64,000 nucleotides of DNA from Solea solea (Eukaryota; Chordata; Actinopteri; Pleuronectiformes; Soleidae). Position numbers and translations under genes: made by a program. Below are positions 38,282-52,900 of the stretch, in pieces; the first letter of the stretch is position 1, and each line of letters opens with the position of its first letter. The stretch is from assembly GCF_958295425.1 (NCBI RefSeq), contig NC_081145.1:15157443-15221442 (forward strand), given 5' to 3'. Below the pieces are notes generated by a model. It was not told the origin of the DNA and searched no databases. It saw nothing but the letters and a program-made list of their open reading frames with translations.

Positions 38282-41200
38282 ATGACTGATGACTGCTCTG
38301 TTTTCTCTGGAGTCCCACTGAGAAAGGGCAGAGAGGATTACGGAAAACCCACATGATGATGGGCTGAAAAATAGGCCTTTTATCCAACACTGTTCCACCA
38401 TAACACAATGCACGCGTCATTTCATCACTGTTCATGCACATGGTGTCAAGCACTTGGCTGCCTCGGAAATAATCTGCAGCGCCGTTGGGAGCTGCATGAG
38501 AACAATGCATGAGACAGATTTCCCTGTCACAATTCAGCATCAGTTTGTGACAATGACATGAATGATATGCTGCATCTGAAAATAGGCTATGTCAAGCAAA
38601 ACTATCAGACCCGACTGAGGGAGCGTTTGTGTGTGCGGTGAGGTTTGGGATGACAAGGATTTATTATTCTGTCAAACTGCGGCGCAACCTTTTTTTTTTC
38701 AGCATTATAATTCACTTTCTGAAACTTTCTTCGTATGTTCAGACACATTCCAACCTGTTTGTGTCCGCCTTGCTTTACTCGCACAATGTTGCTGCTGTTT
38801 GTTTGTCTTGACTTGCACTCTCTGCGTGCATGAGACATGGCTATGTGAAGACGTGTAGAGCCGATAGGTTTAACGAGCAACGTGTGAACCTATTTGACAC
38901 TGGTTTGAATATATTTAAAAGTTACACACTACAGCTTTAAGAGTGCACAACCAACAAGAAACAAATCCCGCAAGGGGAAAAAACGTTGGCGGCAGTGTGG
39001 TGATTGATGGTATCTTGGGCGAGTTCATCAGGGTCAAAGTATCCACTTGTGAGCTCTTGAAAAACCTCTAGTTTTGAAGAATGACTATTTAACCGCCTTT
39101 ATTAGTCCTGGGTATAACAGTCACTGCCAGTTTACTAAGCTTATACGTCAAATAGGGGAACATTCTAGTATTTCGAGCAGGAATTTAACTGTTAACTTTC
39201 ATTGCCTGTTGACGATATTCTTCAGCAAACTCGTGATTTCATTATTGTTTCATTGAATAATGACTGGGTTGACATAGGTGGCTACAGTTACACTGAAGGA
39301 CTGACTTATTTGCGTTCAAGGAAAGAATGTTTATCCTGTAGCTGATGTTTAACTTGAGAGTTCAGATGGCATCGCTGCATGATTTAAAAGCAGTCGGTTA
39401 ACATTTTTCAACTGGAGCGAAAGCAATTTCTCAACTTGCATTTCCTTTTACTTCAAGAACGGAACCACTCGATCACTGAAATAGGCTCTCTTGTCCGTTC
39501 ATTATTAGCCTTAGTTTGGCCTGTGACGCTTTACTTGTAATTTGCAGGGATAGGATTTCACCACAAATGACCATCAACTGATTCTGAGAAGGTGAAAGAG
39601 TTCAGCCAGTGCGTTTGTTATCCGTAATTGTTTAGCAGACTGAAAACAAGGAGTTGTGGGCAAGGTGCATGACAGGACAACTCCTTTGAATGTGGGGGGA
39701 AAAGGCTATTTAATTGCTATATGAGCTTACACGTGATTCTTAAATTGGACTATTTGTTGTTAATGTGACTCATAATTTTTCAATTTGCTAATACCACTTC
39801 CTTCTTTTATTATATTTTTCAGCCAGGCCTGATTCCCCTCTTTCAGAAAACTTGATTCACCCTATTTTGCATCTCAAATGAGGTGAAAAAAACTATGCTT
39901 TTGTGCATCTAATTTAGCCTTGAGTTAGGTATGCAAATGAGTCTGTGTGGTCCCTCGTCTGTCATTGGAGCGGATGGGCGGAGCAATTGGTGGATTGGAC
40001 AGCGATTGGTGCGGCCACAGAACCTCCAGTTGTCTCACTCCCAATGGAAGAAGATAAGAAGCCATAGGCCAGTCTTCACCAGGCGCCTGTGAGAGTCAGA
40101 GCGCTTCATGCTGTGGCAGTTAACTTGTGATTTAGCTTGAGATTGAAACTTTGCAATGCTGTTGCACCCTGTTCATTTTGTTTTCCTTAAAGCAAACTGA
40201 GTAATGTTCATTTGCTTTTCATTTTGTTTGAACAGCATCCTCTGCCCGTTTTCCATAGTTTGCCAAGTTATTTTGTGAAATTACCCTCAACTCCTTTGTA
40301 AAATAAATAATTGTATTTAACCATATCACATCTTGGCTGTTTATGTTGCTTCCCTTCCACCCCACCAACGAGCAGGGACGTAACACTAAATTGTCTTTAA
40401 TTTAAGATGGCATGCTTTAAAACACCTATAACCCTAAACCTTCTGTCATTCACAACTTCGATCCTCCACTGATTCATCTCAGAATAAATAAACCAACCTC
40501 ACCCCTGAGCCTTTCAGCCTGTAGTGACCTCTCCCCCCGTCTCATAGAGGGAAACTGTTTTTCATCCAACCTGCTGACTTAAACAATCTTTATCTGACTG
40601 GCCCTGGTTTGGCTCCTACAGCTCAGAGGTTCCTGGCAGGTGGATCGAGGGACAAGGGAGCGACTGATGGTGGGAGGTAGAAATTTGAAGTATGAAAACA
40701 TGCTCTATTCTCTAAACTCCTGTCAGCCTAATCCTCCACATTGTTTTATAAAAATACAGACGGTTCTTATCCAGTTTGCTTGTCCTTGTCCTCAGGGTTT
40801 CTTGTCACAAATCACAGCTTTGGGTGACAACTCCGAGAGCTATGTTTTAGGTCACAATGAAAAACAGACTGGTCCTTCCATCTGTTCTTACATGCATCAG
40901 TATACGTCCTGTACCAGCAGTTCTGCCTAAACCAATTTGCTGCTAAATTGCATCTTTAAACTGCAGATTCACTGTGTTTGGGATAATGAATAAATGAATA
41001 CACAGCAGCATTCCCTTTGTAGCAAATGGCTCACCTGCTGCAACTATTCTTGTGAAATGAGCCAGAGGCAGCGTGATTGAACTTTTGTAATATTTCACTG
41101 CCAGCATAACAAAAAACCTCTTTCAGATGAAAAGCATGAATCACGACGGTGACAAACTGGCTGGAAACTCAAACAGAGTAACCAGAGCAGGCCATTTTAT

Positions 41201-44200
41201 GACAAGGGGGCCAGTGTTGGCTTTTGATGCTGAGTGTAGCCGTTGAAAGGTGTCCATTTTCAAGCTCCAATCACTGACATCAAGTGCATTGCAGACTTGC
41301 AAGGTGTTCATAAGCACATCTTTGAGATGAGGGCCATCCCTGTCACAGCCATAGACATGTCTGATTGTACAACAGATTGTGCTTTTTAAGTGCAAAGATA
41401 TTATTAACAAAGTTAAAAAAGGTAAAAATGAATAGAAACGGCGATTTTATCGCAGTTGAGAAGGAGAATAAATGCAACAGGAAAATAAGTGTTCATACGT
41501 GTTTACGTTGAGAATAGTTGGGGGATACGGGGCAAAGATCACTCGCTGAATCTCAAACACATCATCTTATTATGTGAGATGTGTAACAGAAACCACATGG
41601 GGTTTTCATTGCACTTCACGCGTGGGTGAACGCACTCAAATATGCATAAGAAACCTGCATCAACAAAGCACAGCCATGGGATCAGTTCTTGACAGGGATA
41701 TTTAAAATACAATGATTCATTCAGAAACCAAGCCAAGGATTATGATTGGAGGACTGACCACGGCTGCCATTCTCATCCTGAAAACCACTCTGCATTGCTG
41801 ATGGATCTGCCTCTAATTTTATTATTACTTTTTAATAGACTGCAACGAGCCCCACAATGACACCCATTTCTGTTAGCATGGGATAATTCATTCCACATTT
41901 TTACACACTGCCAACACCATAGCAGGGTACGAGGGGGAAAGCTGCTAAATCTGCTTTTGCAGAGGAAACAGAGATGCACTTAAAATGCAAGTTTCAAATC
42001 GCACTGCGAAATTTATTGCGTTGCTCCCCAATTTGTCAGTGAGGGCACAATAAGGTAAGCCAACACTCTGTAAAACAGAGATACAGTCGAGGGATAGAAG
42101 TGCCACAAGAGCAAGGGTGCTTTTCAATCTATAGCCTCAAGTCTTGAGTTCAACTGGGTGTCTGGCCACAGAGAGGATGCCAAGCAGAAGCCGTCTTCTC
42201 AAGTCAACACACTTTTCTGTTTCCACAAGAAGAGCGTAATGAATCAAATGGCCTGTCTTTCAAAGTGAATCACCTCTGTTGAATAGAGATATCTCAGGGC
42301 CTATAACGCTCAATAACCAATCTATCAATGTGCGTTCCCATGGAAAGCAAATCTAATACCATGGAGCAGCTCCAGAACATAAAGACTGCCTCCAAGAGCA
42401 GACAGCGCGGAGAAAATGCATTAGACTTGCGGTCTGCTGATCTTTGGCACTTGAAAAAAAAAAAAACACTACAAAACTAAGACTGGATCACAGAGCAAGG
42501 GGGAAAGGTTTAGTGTTCATAATTTGAGGGATTTGAATCAAAAAACGTATATGGAAGCGGAATGGGAATAGCTTTACCCCTATACTTGATTATGATGATG
42601 TGGAATCTGCAGATTCGGAGAAGGGATTGGAACATTTTTGTTGGGAGAGTGTGTTCCATGATTTCAAATGCCATGCTAAAGCATTTCCTAATACGTAAAG
42701 ACATGGTCAGAAAACATGGCTACATGTTCAGTGTCGAGAAACAAACACTGGAAACTATCACAGCAGGGATGCTGCGTATGTCGTCACAGAAAGATGGTGG
42801 GATGAGAAATAAACCGAGTGTCTATAAGGTGAGGTCTACAGGAGCTGTTGCGTCTGTGATCTCCCATAATAGACGTCTCTAGTAGGATTAAAGGAGTATT
42901 GTCATAGCCCTTCTATAACACTTCCCACATACGGCAGTCAAGTGCTTGATCTTACTGTCAGTCTGTCTGTCAAGAGCCAATCACACACACGCCAGTATTT
43001 AGCAATGTATTTGATTGCTTGGTTATAGTAGAGGGAGAACAGTCAGAAATACTGTTTCTCTACTATACATACGATATATTGAGAATAAAACTAATAATAA
43101 TAAAATAATAAACGTAGCAAAACTGTGAATGAGCTAAACTTTAAGCCTTGTGAACTGTAGATCACTGATGATCAGTGTAAGAAAAGATGATGAGGGTTGG
43201 TGACACCAGTGACACTAGGCTGGATTGATAGTGTGGTTGCAACACATCACTCAAACCCAGAGGTCGCTTCTCTGTGATACGAACAAACCCAGAAGGAAAT
43301 CCAAATATAAACCAACCACTACTCAGTTTTTATGCCTGGTAAAAACACATGGACATACCAGCCACAATGAGTACTGCAGTACATACATATAGTTGTAATA
43401 CATGTAATACATACATGTAATAGACGTATGGAAAATAATTCACCTAAGACATGTTGACAACTAGTATGCACCTTTATTTTAGCACTAAAGATGATTATAA
43501 TGGACACTTGGGGGCTTATTTGATTAATTTAATGACTAATGATTAATTTTATGACGTAACAACTGATACTGTTCTTTCCGTAAACTGAGATAAAAGCCAA
43601 AAAAGAGATTTGTTCTCTTTCATATGTTTCACTTCAGTTCAACCAATGTGTCTTTTCTGTGCAAGTCATATTCCATCTAATCACTAACATGTGTATTATA
43701 TTAGGATATTTGTTTATGAACAGGTGTGTGTGTGTTCTTCATTTTAAATGGCTTATTGTGTTACATGCATCCCTGCTTTTAAACCTCTTTATTTAATATC
43801 TATATAGATATATAAACATGTTTATTTCCACTTCATGTTAAACTCTTTAAGACCAGTCACAAAAATAATGCACGAGCCAGTGTGCCAACGCCCCGGGAAC
43901 AAAGAGCTACTGTGTGCCCCTCGTGCAGCCATGGTATCCACCAAATATGCCAACACTGTCAAGAAGTACAAACAATGAAACATGTTCTCCTTTTCTCCAT
44001 CGTTAAAAGGGGGAATAAATCATTAACTTGAAGGAGATACGGCCGTGTCACAGGGCACAGGAAATTCATTTAATTGGGAAGAGGCAACGTCTCACACAAA
44101 ATGTCAAAGGCAAAGAGAGATTACGCAATCCCGGTGAGACACAGACAGAGCCGTACAGCAACTTCCAATTCACTTGGTATAAGCACAAAACCATTTGACT

Positions 44201-46919
44201 TTTGTTTGATGACTATCAAAACAAAATGGAAATAATCTCTTGAATCCGTCATGGGAACGCTGAGAAAAACAAAGTTCGACATTGGTCTAAAACAAAAAAA
44301 ATCATGGAATGCTTTACTGGGAAAGTCGCCTTCAAGTCGTCATTATTATTATTATTGAACAATCATGGCAGGCCCAGTAGTCACCGCTTTCTGACAAGGA
44401 CTGGACACCAAGAGTAATGTGCTCATCGCGGGCACATGAAGCTATTTCTGGTGCCGACCTTCTACGGAAACCAAACAAGAAAAGCAAACAGGAGCATTAA
44501 ATTCAGACGACGTCATGACTGAAGAGGATGTAAATGACAATGGTGCTCATCAAAAACCTGTGTGAGCTCATGCAGTATATATATATATGGTTTTCCATGT
44601 GCATCAAATCCATCGCGATGACTGATAAATGCATAGAAAACTGCCTCAAAGAACAGGGATTGTGTGAAATGAGAGCCAACTTAATGTAGAATATGTAAAA
44701 GTAGCACACTAATTGCAGAGTAAATCCACCGCTTTTTCCAATGAACTGGTTCATGTGCAACCTTTAAGTATAAAAGAACAGAGTGAAAGCAGAAAGGGGA
44801 ATGACAAGCGCTGAAGAAAACAACACGAGCTGCTTCACAAAAGAAAGTGCCACATTCACAACAAAGAAAATGCCTTTGTCGAGGGAACTGGAGCTAATTC
44901 TGCTACTCCTCGAGAGGAGTGATTGTTAACAGAGCCCCTGAATTAAATGCACAGCCCATCCACAACGTGATGGCAACAGAAATATCTTCTAAATGAAAGG
45001 ATATATATATGTGTATATAAAAGAGACCGTAAAACAAAAGTGATGCAAAAGGGGCTTTGCGGACCACCGAGTTTCTCAAACAAAAGCATCGTAAATGTAA
45101 ATGTTTGTCTGCTTTAGATCTTATTTCAGCATGTATATGCGCACTCTCATGAACCAGCCAAGCATGGACACAACCGATTTAGCTCGATTAACAACAGATG
45201 TGTCCATCTATTTCAGTTCGGCAAGCATTCTCTCTGCAATAACACCATTAGTTGTCTCCTCATTTGTGATATCATTTTTCAACCATACGTTTTCCCCATT
45301 AGGGCTCCAAAGTCTTTCGGTAGCTTTTCCATAACTTTGGCATAGCCGGCGACGGTCGGTGTGCAGCAGAACCGACATCAACAGAAACTAGAGCACACTG
45401 GAGAAATATAACATTGTCAACGGGAATGAGCGACCACTACGAGGGGCGGGAATCAGCACTATATGAAATCCTCTTGAGCAATGCCAATGCAAATGGTTAT
45501 ACAATAGAGAGTCAGAGAGAGAGAGAGTGTGTGTGTGTGTTGCTGGTTTGAGTTTTGACTGTGTCATGTTTGCAGTTTGGGTTTGGCTCGTGAAGAGCCA
45601 TATTTCATAGGGGATAAGAGGGTCGTGGGCTGGTACCACATTTTTTTGATGCGTTTCAAGTCGTGTCTCTGCAAACTGAGACAATCGTGTGACTCGAAAA
45701 CACGCATTATGCAACCTCTGTTTCCTTTTCGGTTTTGTCATTGCCGACTTCATCACTACCACATGGCTATCAGTGATCACAGGCTTCAAAAGAGTTCTCT
45801 ACCCTCAGCTGTGCATCCCAGTGCACACACACACACTCACACACTCGCAATCAATTGTTCGGCTGCTGCACAAGCGTACCAAGAGCATGACTCCACAACA
45901 CTGTGTCGTGTGTGGAGTAAATATCATGGGTTGGTTCATCAGTACTTCACTGTACCTGCATACGGGTAAAACTGAACATATATTCAAACTGATGATACCC
46001 TTTTTTTTGAGCTACATTTCATTTGACAGGAATTGCGATTGCGACTTGATTGGCGATGTCAGAGGGAATGGTCATTGTTCTCGTTTTCATTTGTAAAACA
46101 CATTTAAAATGATTACTGTGTGATATGTGCGCATATCTGTGAGAAACAAAGATCAGTCTATAGAGTAAGGCGTGTATAGATCGAGACAATAATTCATCTC
46201 AAATTATATTTTGACACACTTTTTGGCTTTAACAAATATTGCGCAGGACTCTGTATTAAAATTTCGAAATAATTGTTTAAACCTAAAATGCACTGCATGC
46301 TGGTAGAGAAATATTATTCTTATATTATCTACCCAACAGAGATGTGAGAAGGAAATTCATCAACTCAACCTAAATCCAGTCTTAGTCCTTTAAAAAGTGT
46401 CGTAGTAAATAAAACTTGTGAATAACGAGCAGAAACCCATCACTTTACTAAAAAATCCCTTCACTCAGAACAGCTAATTGTCATAATAAAGGTTCTCATG
46501 CACACATGCACAGATACACAGACAAGCGCCCACTGGGACCTTTCCCTTTTGTCACAGGACCCAGACTGACCTACTCGAAGCTCCTGACCGAAGACTGTCC
46601 TCTCTCCCAGCGCCGAGCAGTTCCAGCGTCCATATCGGAACTGGTATTGACACTCATTGATGCCCATCTGGGCGCCTTCACCCACAACAATGATGGCGTC
46701 CGGACGGCTCTGGCAGATGGCCCGCTGACGAGGTGCCAGCCCGGGAATCTTGTTGCAGATGATGTTGGCACCCAGAGCCACCACAGACGACAGGGCCCTG
46801 CAGAAAGTCAGAGAGAGAGACGGCCAAACATGCACATGAGCATTCGTTCACAACACATCGATGCAGTCACATGGGCAAGATTGCAACACACCTACATGCG
46901 TTGTTGCACACACACACAC

Positions 46920-46964
<45 letters not shown>

Positions 46965-49900
46965 AAAAAAAACAAAACGTGGGCTCTGGTTAGAGGTTCC
47001 AGATGATGGTCAGACTCACTTACGTGAGACTCTCCAGAACAGGATTCAATTCAGTCTGAAATTTATGTACGTTCCATACTGAAGTGAAAGCTGCGCTGCA
47101 TGAAAGCATTTAATGGCGTAGAGATAAATGAAAAACCTAATCCATTATAAACACATAAGGAAACACACAGAGAGACCTGCTACAACGGAGAGAAAACAAA
47201 ATGCTTATTTGACTGCTGACAATGCCATCCCACATTGGTTTGGATGGTGGGATTTGGAGTAATGAGTCGGGGTTTGTGCGTTAATTGTTAGGTAACAGTG
47301 GCAGCAATAGTTGCCAGAGCTGACTCTTACACAATGCAGGACATTACACTTGCCCAGTGTTTTGTGATGAAGATGCAGAATTCACCTTTTTAACCAAAAG
47401 TCATACAAAATGTTATCTTTGTGTGTAAAGTACCGCCTATAGATTTTACGAGGCGCTGCTTTTCCTCTAACCCACATCCTGGTGTCCAAAAATATGTAAA
47501 ATATGAAAATATGTTGGGTTTTCAACACGGGTCGCCTGAATTTGTAGAGAATAAGAGTGCTGTAGAGTCACAGCATCTTCTCAGTTCCCCCCAGGGAGAC
47601 TTCAGCACATGTGATAGTTTGACGTGATGAGATCAAAACACATGTCAAAGATGGTCTTGTAACCGCAGAGGAAGCCAAAACAGATTACAGCCCAACAAAG
47701 CACTGACTCCCTCCACAGCTCGGTTTATAACCCCTGCAACCACGTGGATGTACACTTTTCACACATGTCAGGCACAGGGAGCCATAAATGAGCACGGACT
47801 GGGAAGTGTGACGTAGAACTCCAACGGACTCACCGCAAATCCAGCAGACTAACGCTGTGTGTGTCAGCAAAAGAAAAATGATGGTGGCATACAAGGGGTG
47901 AAAAGGAAGACAATGGGTTATATATTATATCTATATCGCGACATCGACTTTTCCTGGTTTTTAAAATGATCTGAAACAAAAGGTAATATCTGTGTCTTAA
48001 GAATGCAATACAGTAAATTTATTTATTTTAGAGTGTATTTACAGTGTATTGTCACTCTCCTTTGATAAGCGCAAAACATCTTTTTTTTCGAGAGGCCAGA
48101 GAAACAAACTTTTATATCCTGATAACGGGATACAGCCTTAAAAAATATCCAGATATTATTTATCAGCCATATTGTCCGGCCTTGAGAGAAAGAGAAAATG
48201 ATTTATGTGGGATTTAGTACTTGGTTTAGTCAGTGGGAGAATTCTTGACTATGAGCAAAGATATGATCATTGATTAGAAATCTCTATTGGACAACCATTT
48301 TCCCCCTTTCCACAGGTTGCTAGAATTTCTCCACACAGACAGAAAAAAAAACATAGATCTCCATTTCAAACACACACACATGTTTAAATGAATCCTAATT
48401 GCAGCGAGATGCATATCTCTGACCAAACTTTAGACGGCACACATTTTCCTGCTCTTCTCGGGGAGTATACTTTACTTTATAAAAGTAAAGGATGCATCGT
48501 GTCCACTGAGTTTGCTTCCATCTTTCTAAATGTTACCATGTATTATGTTAAAAATAAAGAAAACTCGGGCTCAGGAGATTCAGGGTCCACGGTAAACACT
48601 GCAGCCTGCAGACGCTTTCAAAGCCTCTTTGCTCTCTCAGCTGTTAAACAGGCTTGAGCTCCTCTGACCCTCTGTGACCCTGCTGTATATGTGGTTGCTC
48701 GTGGCAACAGTGACATCTACTCTGTACAAACCGAAAAGGTCAAGCTAAGAGAAGTAATGCGTAACTGGAGGAAATTCATTGTCTTGCATGATGAGTGTTG
48801 AGCCTGAATAGAAATTGTTTCTTCATAACAAATTCAAAAGGCAATTGAGTTTGTTTTGGGATTATATGTATATATATATATATATATATATTGGCTTATA
48901 AACCTAACACAGCAGTACAGTGATACTTTCAAACACTGCTTCATAAAACCTCCCCTCTTGGCTCTTTCTCATGTCATTCACCTGCTAATTCACAGAATTG
49001 CCAGTCTACCACGGGCAACTCCAAACATCAGACAACACCAAACAGAGAATTCCAGAGTTAAGCTTTTAAATCCCCGCATCATCAAAGTGCACAAATGTGA
49101 TCATGTTTGCTTAGCGTATACTTAGTACGCCAGCGGGCTCGGGGGGGAGCCGCACAGTCACACAGCTCTCCCGTCAGACAGAGCAGCGACAGAGACTCGA
49201 GCTGCCCTTCACACATGCAACAAGGCTGTCACGCTTGGCTGCTGCAGCAGCAGCTGATAAACATCGAGTGTGTACAAAACACGGGGTGTGATTCAGTGTA
49301 TCGCTCGGTGTTGCACTGACACAGGCGTTTTGGTGAAAAATGCAACAGGTGGCATGTTTTTTTTTTTTTTTGTCCTTTGCCATGAAGCACAAATACTGCA
49401 ACTAAACAGCTCAAATGTGCATGTGCATTTTTACGCATATATTTAAATTTAATTCAAATTGCACACATACACACATGACACATTATGTTCAACTTCAATT
49501 TTTAAAGCTGGGGATTTTGGTCTGTCTGGGATTTTAGGTTGATTACAAAACCTGTGATGTGACTGGGAGAAAATCTCAGACATGCATACATCCCTTCTCT
49601 GGAAAAACTTCATTCTGCACCAGCATCGTTGCACTTTCCAGATTTTTAATGGCAGGGTAGTGTGGGCTAAAGAGAAACTATAGTCCATACGTCATCGTCG
49701 TACAGTGTGCTCACTGCCACCTACTCCATCACATGGAACACTTTGAAACTAACTGACACACTATTAAGCTCGCAGGCATGCATCTTCTACCGAGGAATGC
49801 ACTCACAAAAATGCCTGACACACGACATAACGAAGTCGACTGAGTATATGCCCTTATTTTCCAAGAGTGGTATATTAATTATAGTGATGGAGATGGGTTC

Positions 49901-52900
49901 CCTGTTAAACTGCTCGTTTACATAATAATAAGCTTTAAGAAATGCTCACAAACCATTCTGTTTTTAAACCATATCCAAGCTTTCTCACTCATCATTGGGA
50001 TTTTATCAACAACAACAAAAAGCTGGTGGAATGATCACAGTTGCAACATAAATATGTAGAATAAAAATGATGTTATTCTACAGTGTGCAAAGGAGCAACA
50101 GTTAAACGTGTGCTGATGGTAAAAGGCACTGATTACAGACTCCTTTGATAAATTGTACAGTTTAACCTACAGTAATTCAGATTTTATCATTTTCAATCCG
50201 TATTATTTGTTGTGCTTCAGGGCATGTCTTGTGGTTCATGTACACACAATAACCAAAACTATGGATTGTTGCTTTGTTCTGCAAGCGATCACAATATTTG
50301 TTGTGTCAACCGCTTCTAACTGGAAACCAAAAACCACCTCTGTATCAGCAGCAGGTTTGTGGTCTCCTGCGAAATCAAAAGAAAGCGTGGGGGATTAATA
50401 ATTTGATAAGCTTGCCCTTCAGCAAGAATGATTTTCAGGGATTACTCATTGTCAATCGCTCAAACGTGTGCAGATGTGGGCTTTATGTTGAGAGTAAAAT
50501 ACAAAGAATTAAGCAGAGATAATTGTTCACACGCTGTGGCTCTGACAGGTCAGCAGTGCTCTCATAGGTAAACACTGTGTTCACTTCTCCGCACAGGGAC
50601 AATAGACAGAATACCAGCATCCAATTGTCTTGAACATCTCTGCCACTCTGTGGCCAAAAATGATTCCATGTAGCAGTTACCAGGACGTTTTATTTTTCTG
50701 CTCTTCGTAAATGTTGGCAATGCGGCAGCTGAACATAAACCATCGCCGCTTTAAACGCTCATCCGCCTGCAGACGGCACATTAGCGCGTTTGGGTTTGGG
50801 ATAATTACTTTATTCCCACGTGGATCGTTTTTCCAAGCGACCTTTCCATTAATGAGTTTTGTCATGAGTGAGAATTTCCATGAGACTTTAGCGTCGTGTG
50901 ACATTTTAAGCGTGCGTAAATCATGTTCTGGTGTTAAATTCAGTTTACACTAAGTTCCACTTTCTGCTCCGCCTGTTCCCCGCGGCTTTAGTTTGATGAC
51001 TCACTATAAACATGTTAAACTCAATCTCTGATGCGTAAAGACGAAAGAAATCCATATCAGACCCGGCGTTTGAAGGGAAAAGAGATCGCATTGTCCGGTA
51101 AAAAGGTTACACGGGAGCAAAAAAAAACAAACAAACCCGTGCGTATTAGTCTGTCTGTGGATGAGCGCGTCACTCTCTCAAGTTGATTAAGGAGCCGTTA
51201 ATTGGCTGAAACTTACAGGTAGCTGCCGCTCGTCAGGATGAGGAAGATCTGCGGATAGTAGACTGACAGCAGTACACTGCGCGACGAGAAGATGATCATG
51301 ATGACATTGAGCAAATGGCCACGTTCGAGCTGATTAAGAAGGCGTGGAGTGGATGAGGAAGAAAAAAAATCCCTTAATTCACGGTTTTAAGTCCTTTTCG
51401 TACAAAATGCAAAAAAAAAAGAGGTGTTGTGCGTCTCCGCGTGTCTTTGGCGCGGCTCTACGCAGCTCCAAGCTCCCAGGGCCGAGTGTGCGCTGAGATT
51501 GGTTCTGTCATCTCTGAGCGGCGGAGGCTGTTACACAGGACTGAGGGTTCCTTTGCTGAAATGATGATGGTTTTAGGGATTTTGCATGGCAGAAAAGTGC
51601 CTCTCTCCACTCTCGTGAGAGTCGTGCCTGCCATTGGGCAGGGAGAGACACTGCAATCCGCCCACTTTGCCACGACGGGACAATAGAGTGACACTGATCC
51701 GATCCCCGTTGGACGTGCAGGAGGTTTCATTCATCCTGCACACCCTCCACCCTCCACCCACACACACTCCACCCCCACCATCTATAGCCAAAAATAAACA
51801 AACAGACGCTGGCTGTCTTCATATCATAATCACAGCTCCATGTGCAAATAAAAAAAAATCCGTTTATGTCATTCTGAATCAACCACATATCAACCCGTAG
51901 CATTCTTTATAATATCACATCAATTGTATTTCTGTGTGAGATACAGTGAGAAAATCCCTTATAAAAGTCCTACAATGTTTAGTGTCCTCGTGGGACCAAT
52001 AAAACCTTTGGTGGCAAGTGGTCCTATAATATTTCCATAAAGACACAAAGAATGTTTGCGGTACGCAGATGTGAATCCCAACGAGCTTATTATTTCCTGT
52101 GGCGAGAGTCTAATATTCCTATAGCATGTGCGAGGTCTGCGTGTCTGCTGCGCTCTGATGCCATTCGATGGCCGACATCCCATCATGTTCAAATACTAAT
52201 TGTGTGACTCTGCTGTAAAATTGTGTAATGATTTCCCCAGATTGAATGACTGCTCAAAGACAAGTCCAGGATTGGATCTGTGCAGAGAAATGAAGTGAGG
52301 GAGTGAGGGAGTGAGTGAGTGAGTGGAAGGCTTTTATCGCTCCAGTATCGTGACGCTCACTCAACACCTGCAGGCTCCGCTCATTATAAATGAAGAGGGT
52401 GTCATGAAAGATTTAGGCAGAAAGAAAAGGGGATGGAGCTAATGAGCTATGTGGCCGGGGCTTAGTCAACACGGAGACAGGTAACTTCCCTCCCATATAC
52501 CGTCATATGATATGAACACATTTTGTGGGATAACAGTCACAGGGAAGGCTGATTTTTTTTTTTTTTTTGATTTGCTGTCACTGCAAAAAAAAAAAAAATC
52601 ACTGAACATCAAGTGGCCCTTTTTTTTGCACAAAAAGTTTGTTGTCATTAAATTGAGAAAACAGATAAGTTGCAAAAAATAGATTTAAAGGGACACTCAC
52701 ATCATCATTTAAATGCGTTGTTGCACAATTATCCTGCCTGAAGGCCCCTGTTGTGACTTATTATAACTTTAAATGTGTTGCATAATTTTAGGTTAAAGTT
52801 TTCCTTCAAGTTCCAGGGTGGTCACATATATTTTTATATATATTATTATTGTTATATTTTTTTTTATTGCACATGCATAACACATCTATACAACAGTACA

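Larger units (their letters stand above)
31604..46570 (-). other. wnt7b: wnt7b intron 2
   Basis: This 14,967-bp intron is the largest in the gene, from GTCAGT to TTTCTCAG. It contains microsatellites at 31913-31934, 34022-34052, 35981-36006, 36458-36478, 37837-37861, 37952-37973, 38235-38275 and 45513-45541, an imperfect duplication at 37395-37650, and a promoter-like/LTR-like block at 39905-40385. No coding exon is recognisable in the remainder. Enhancers are plausible but cannot be demonstrated by reading. Confidence 0.85.
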
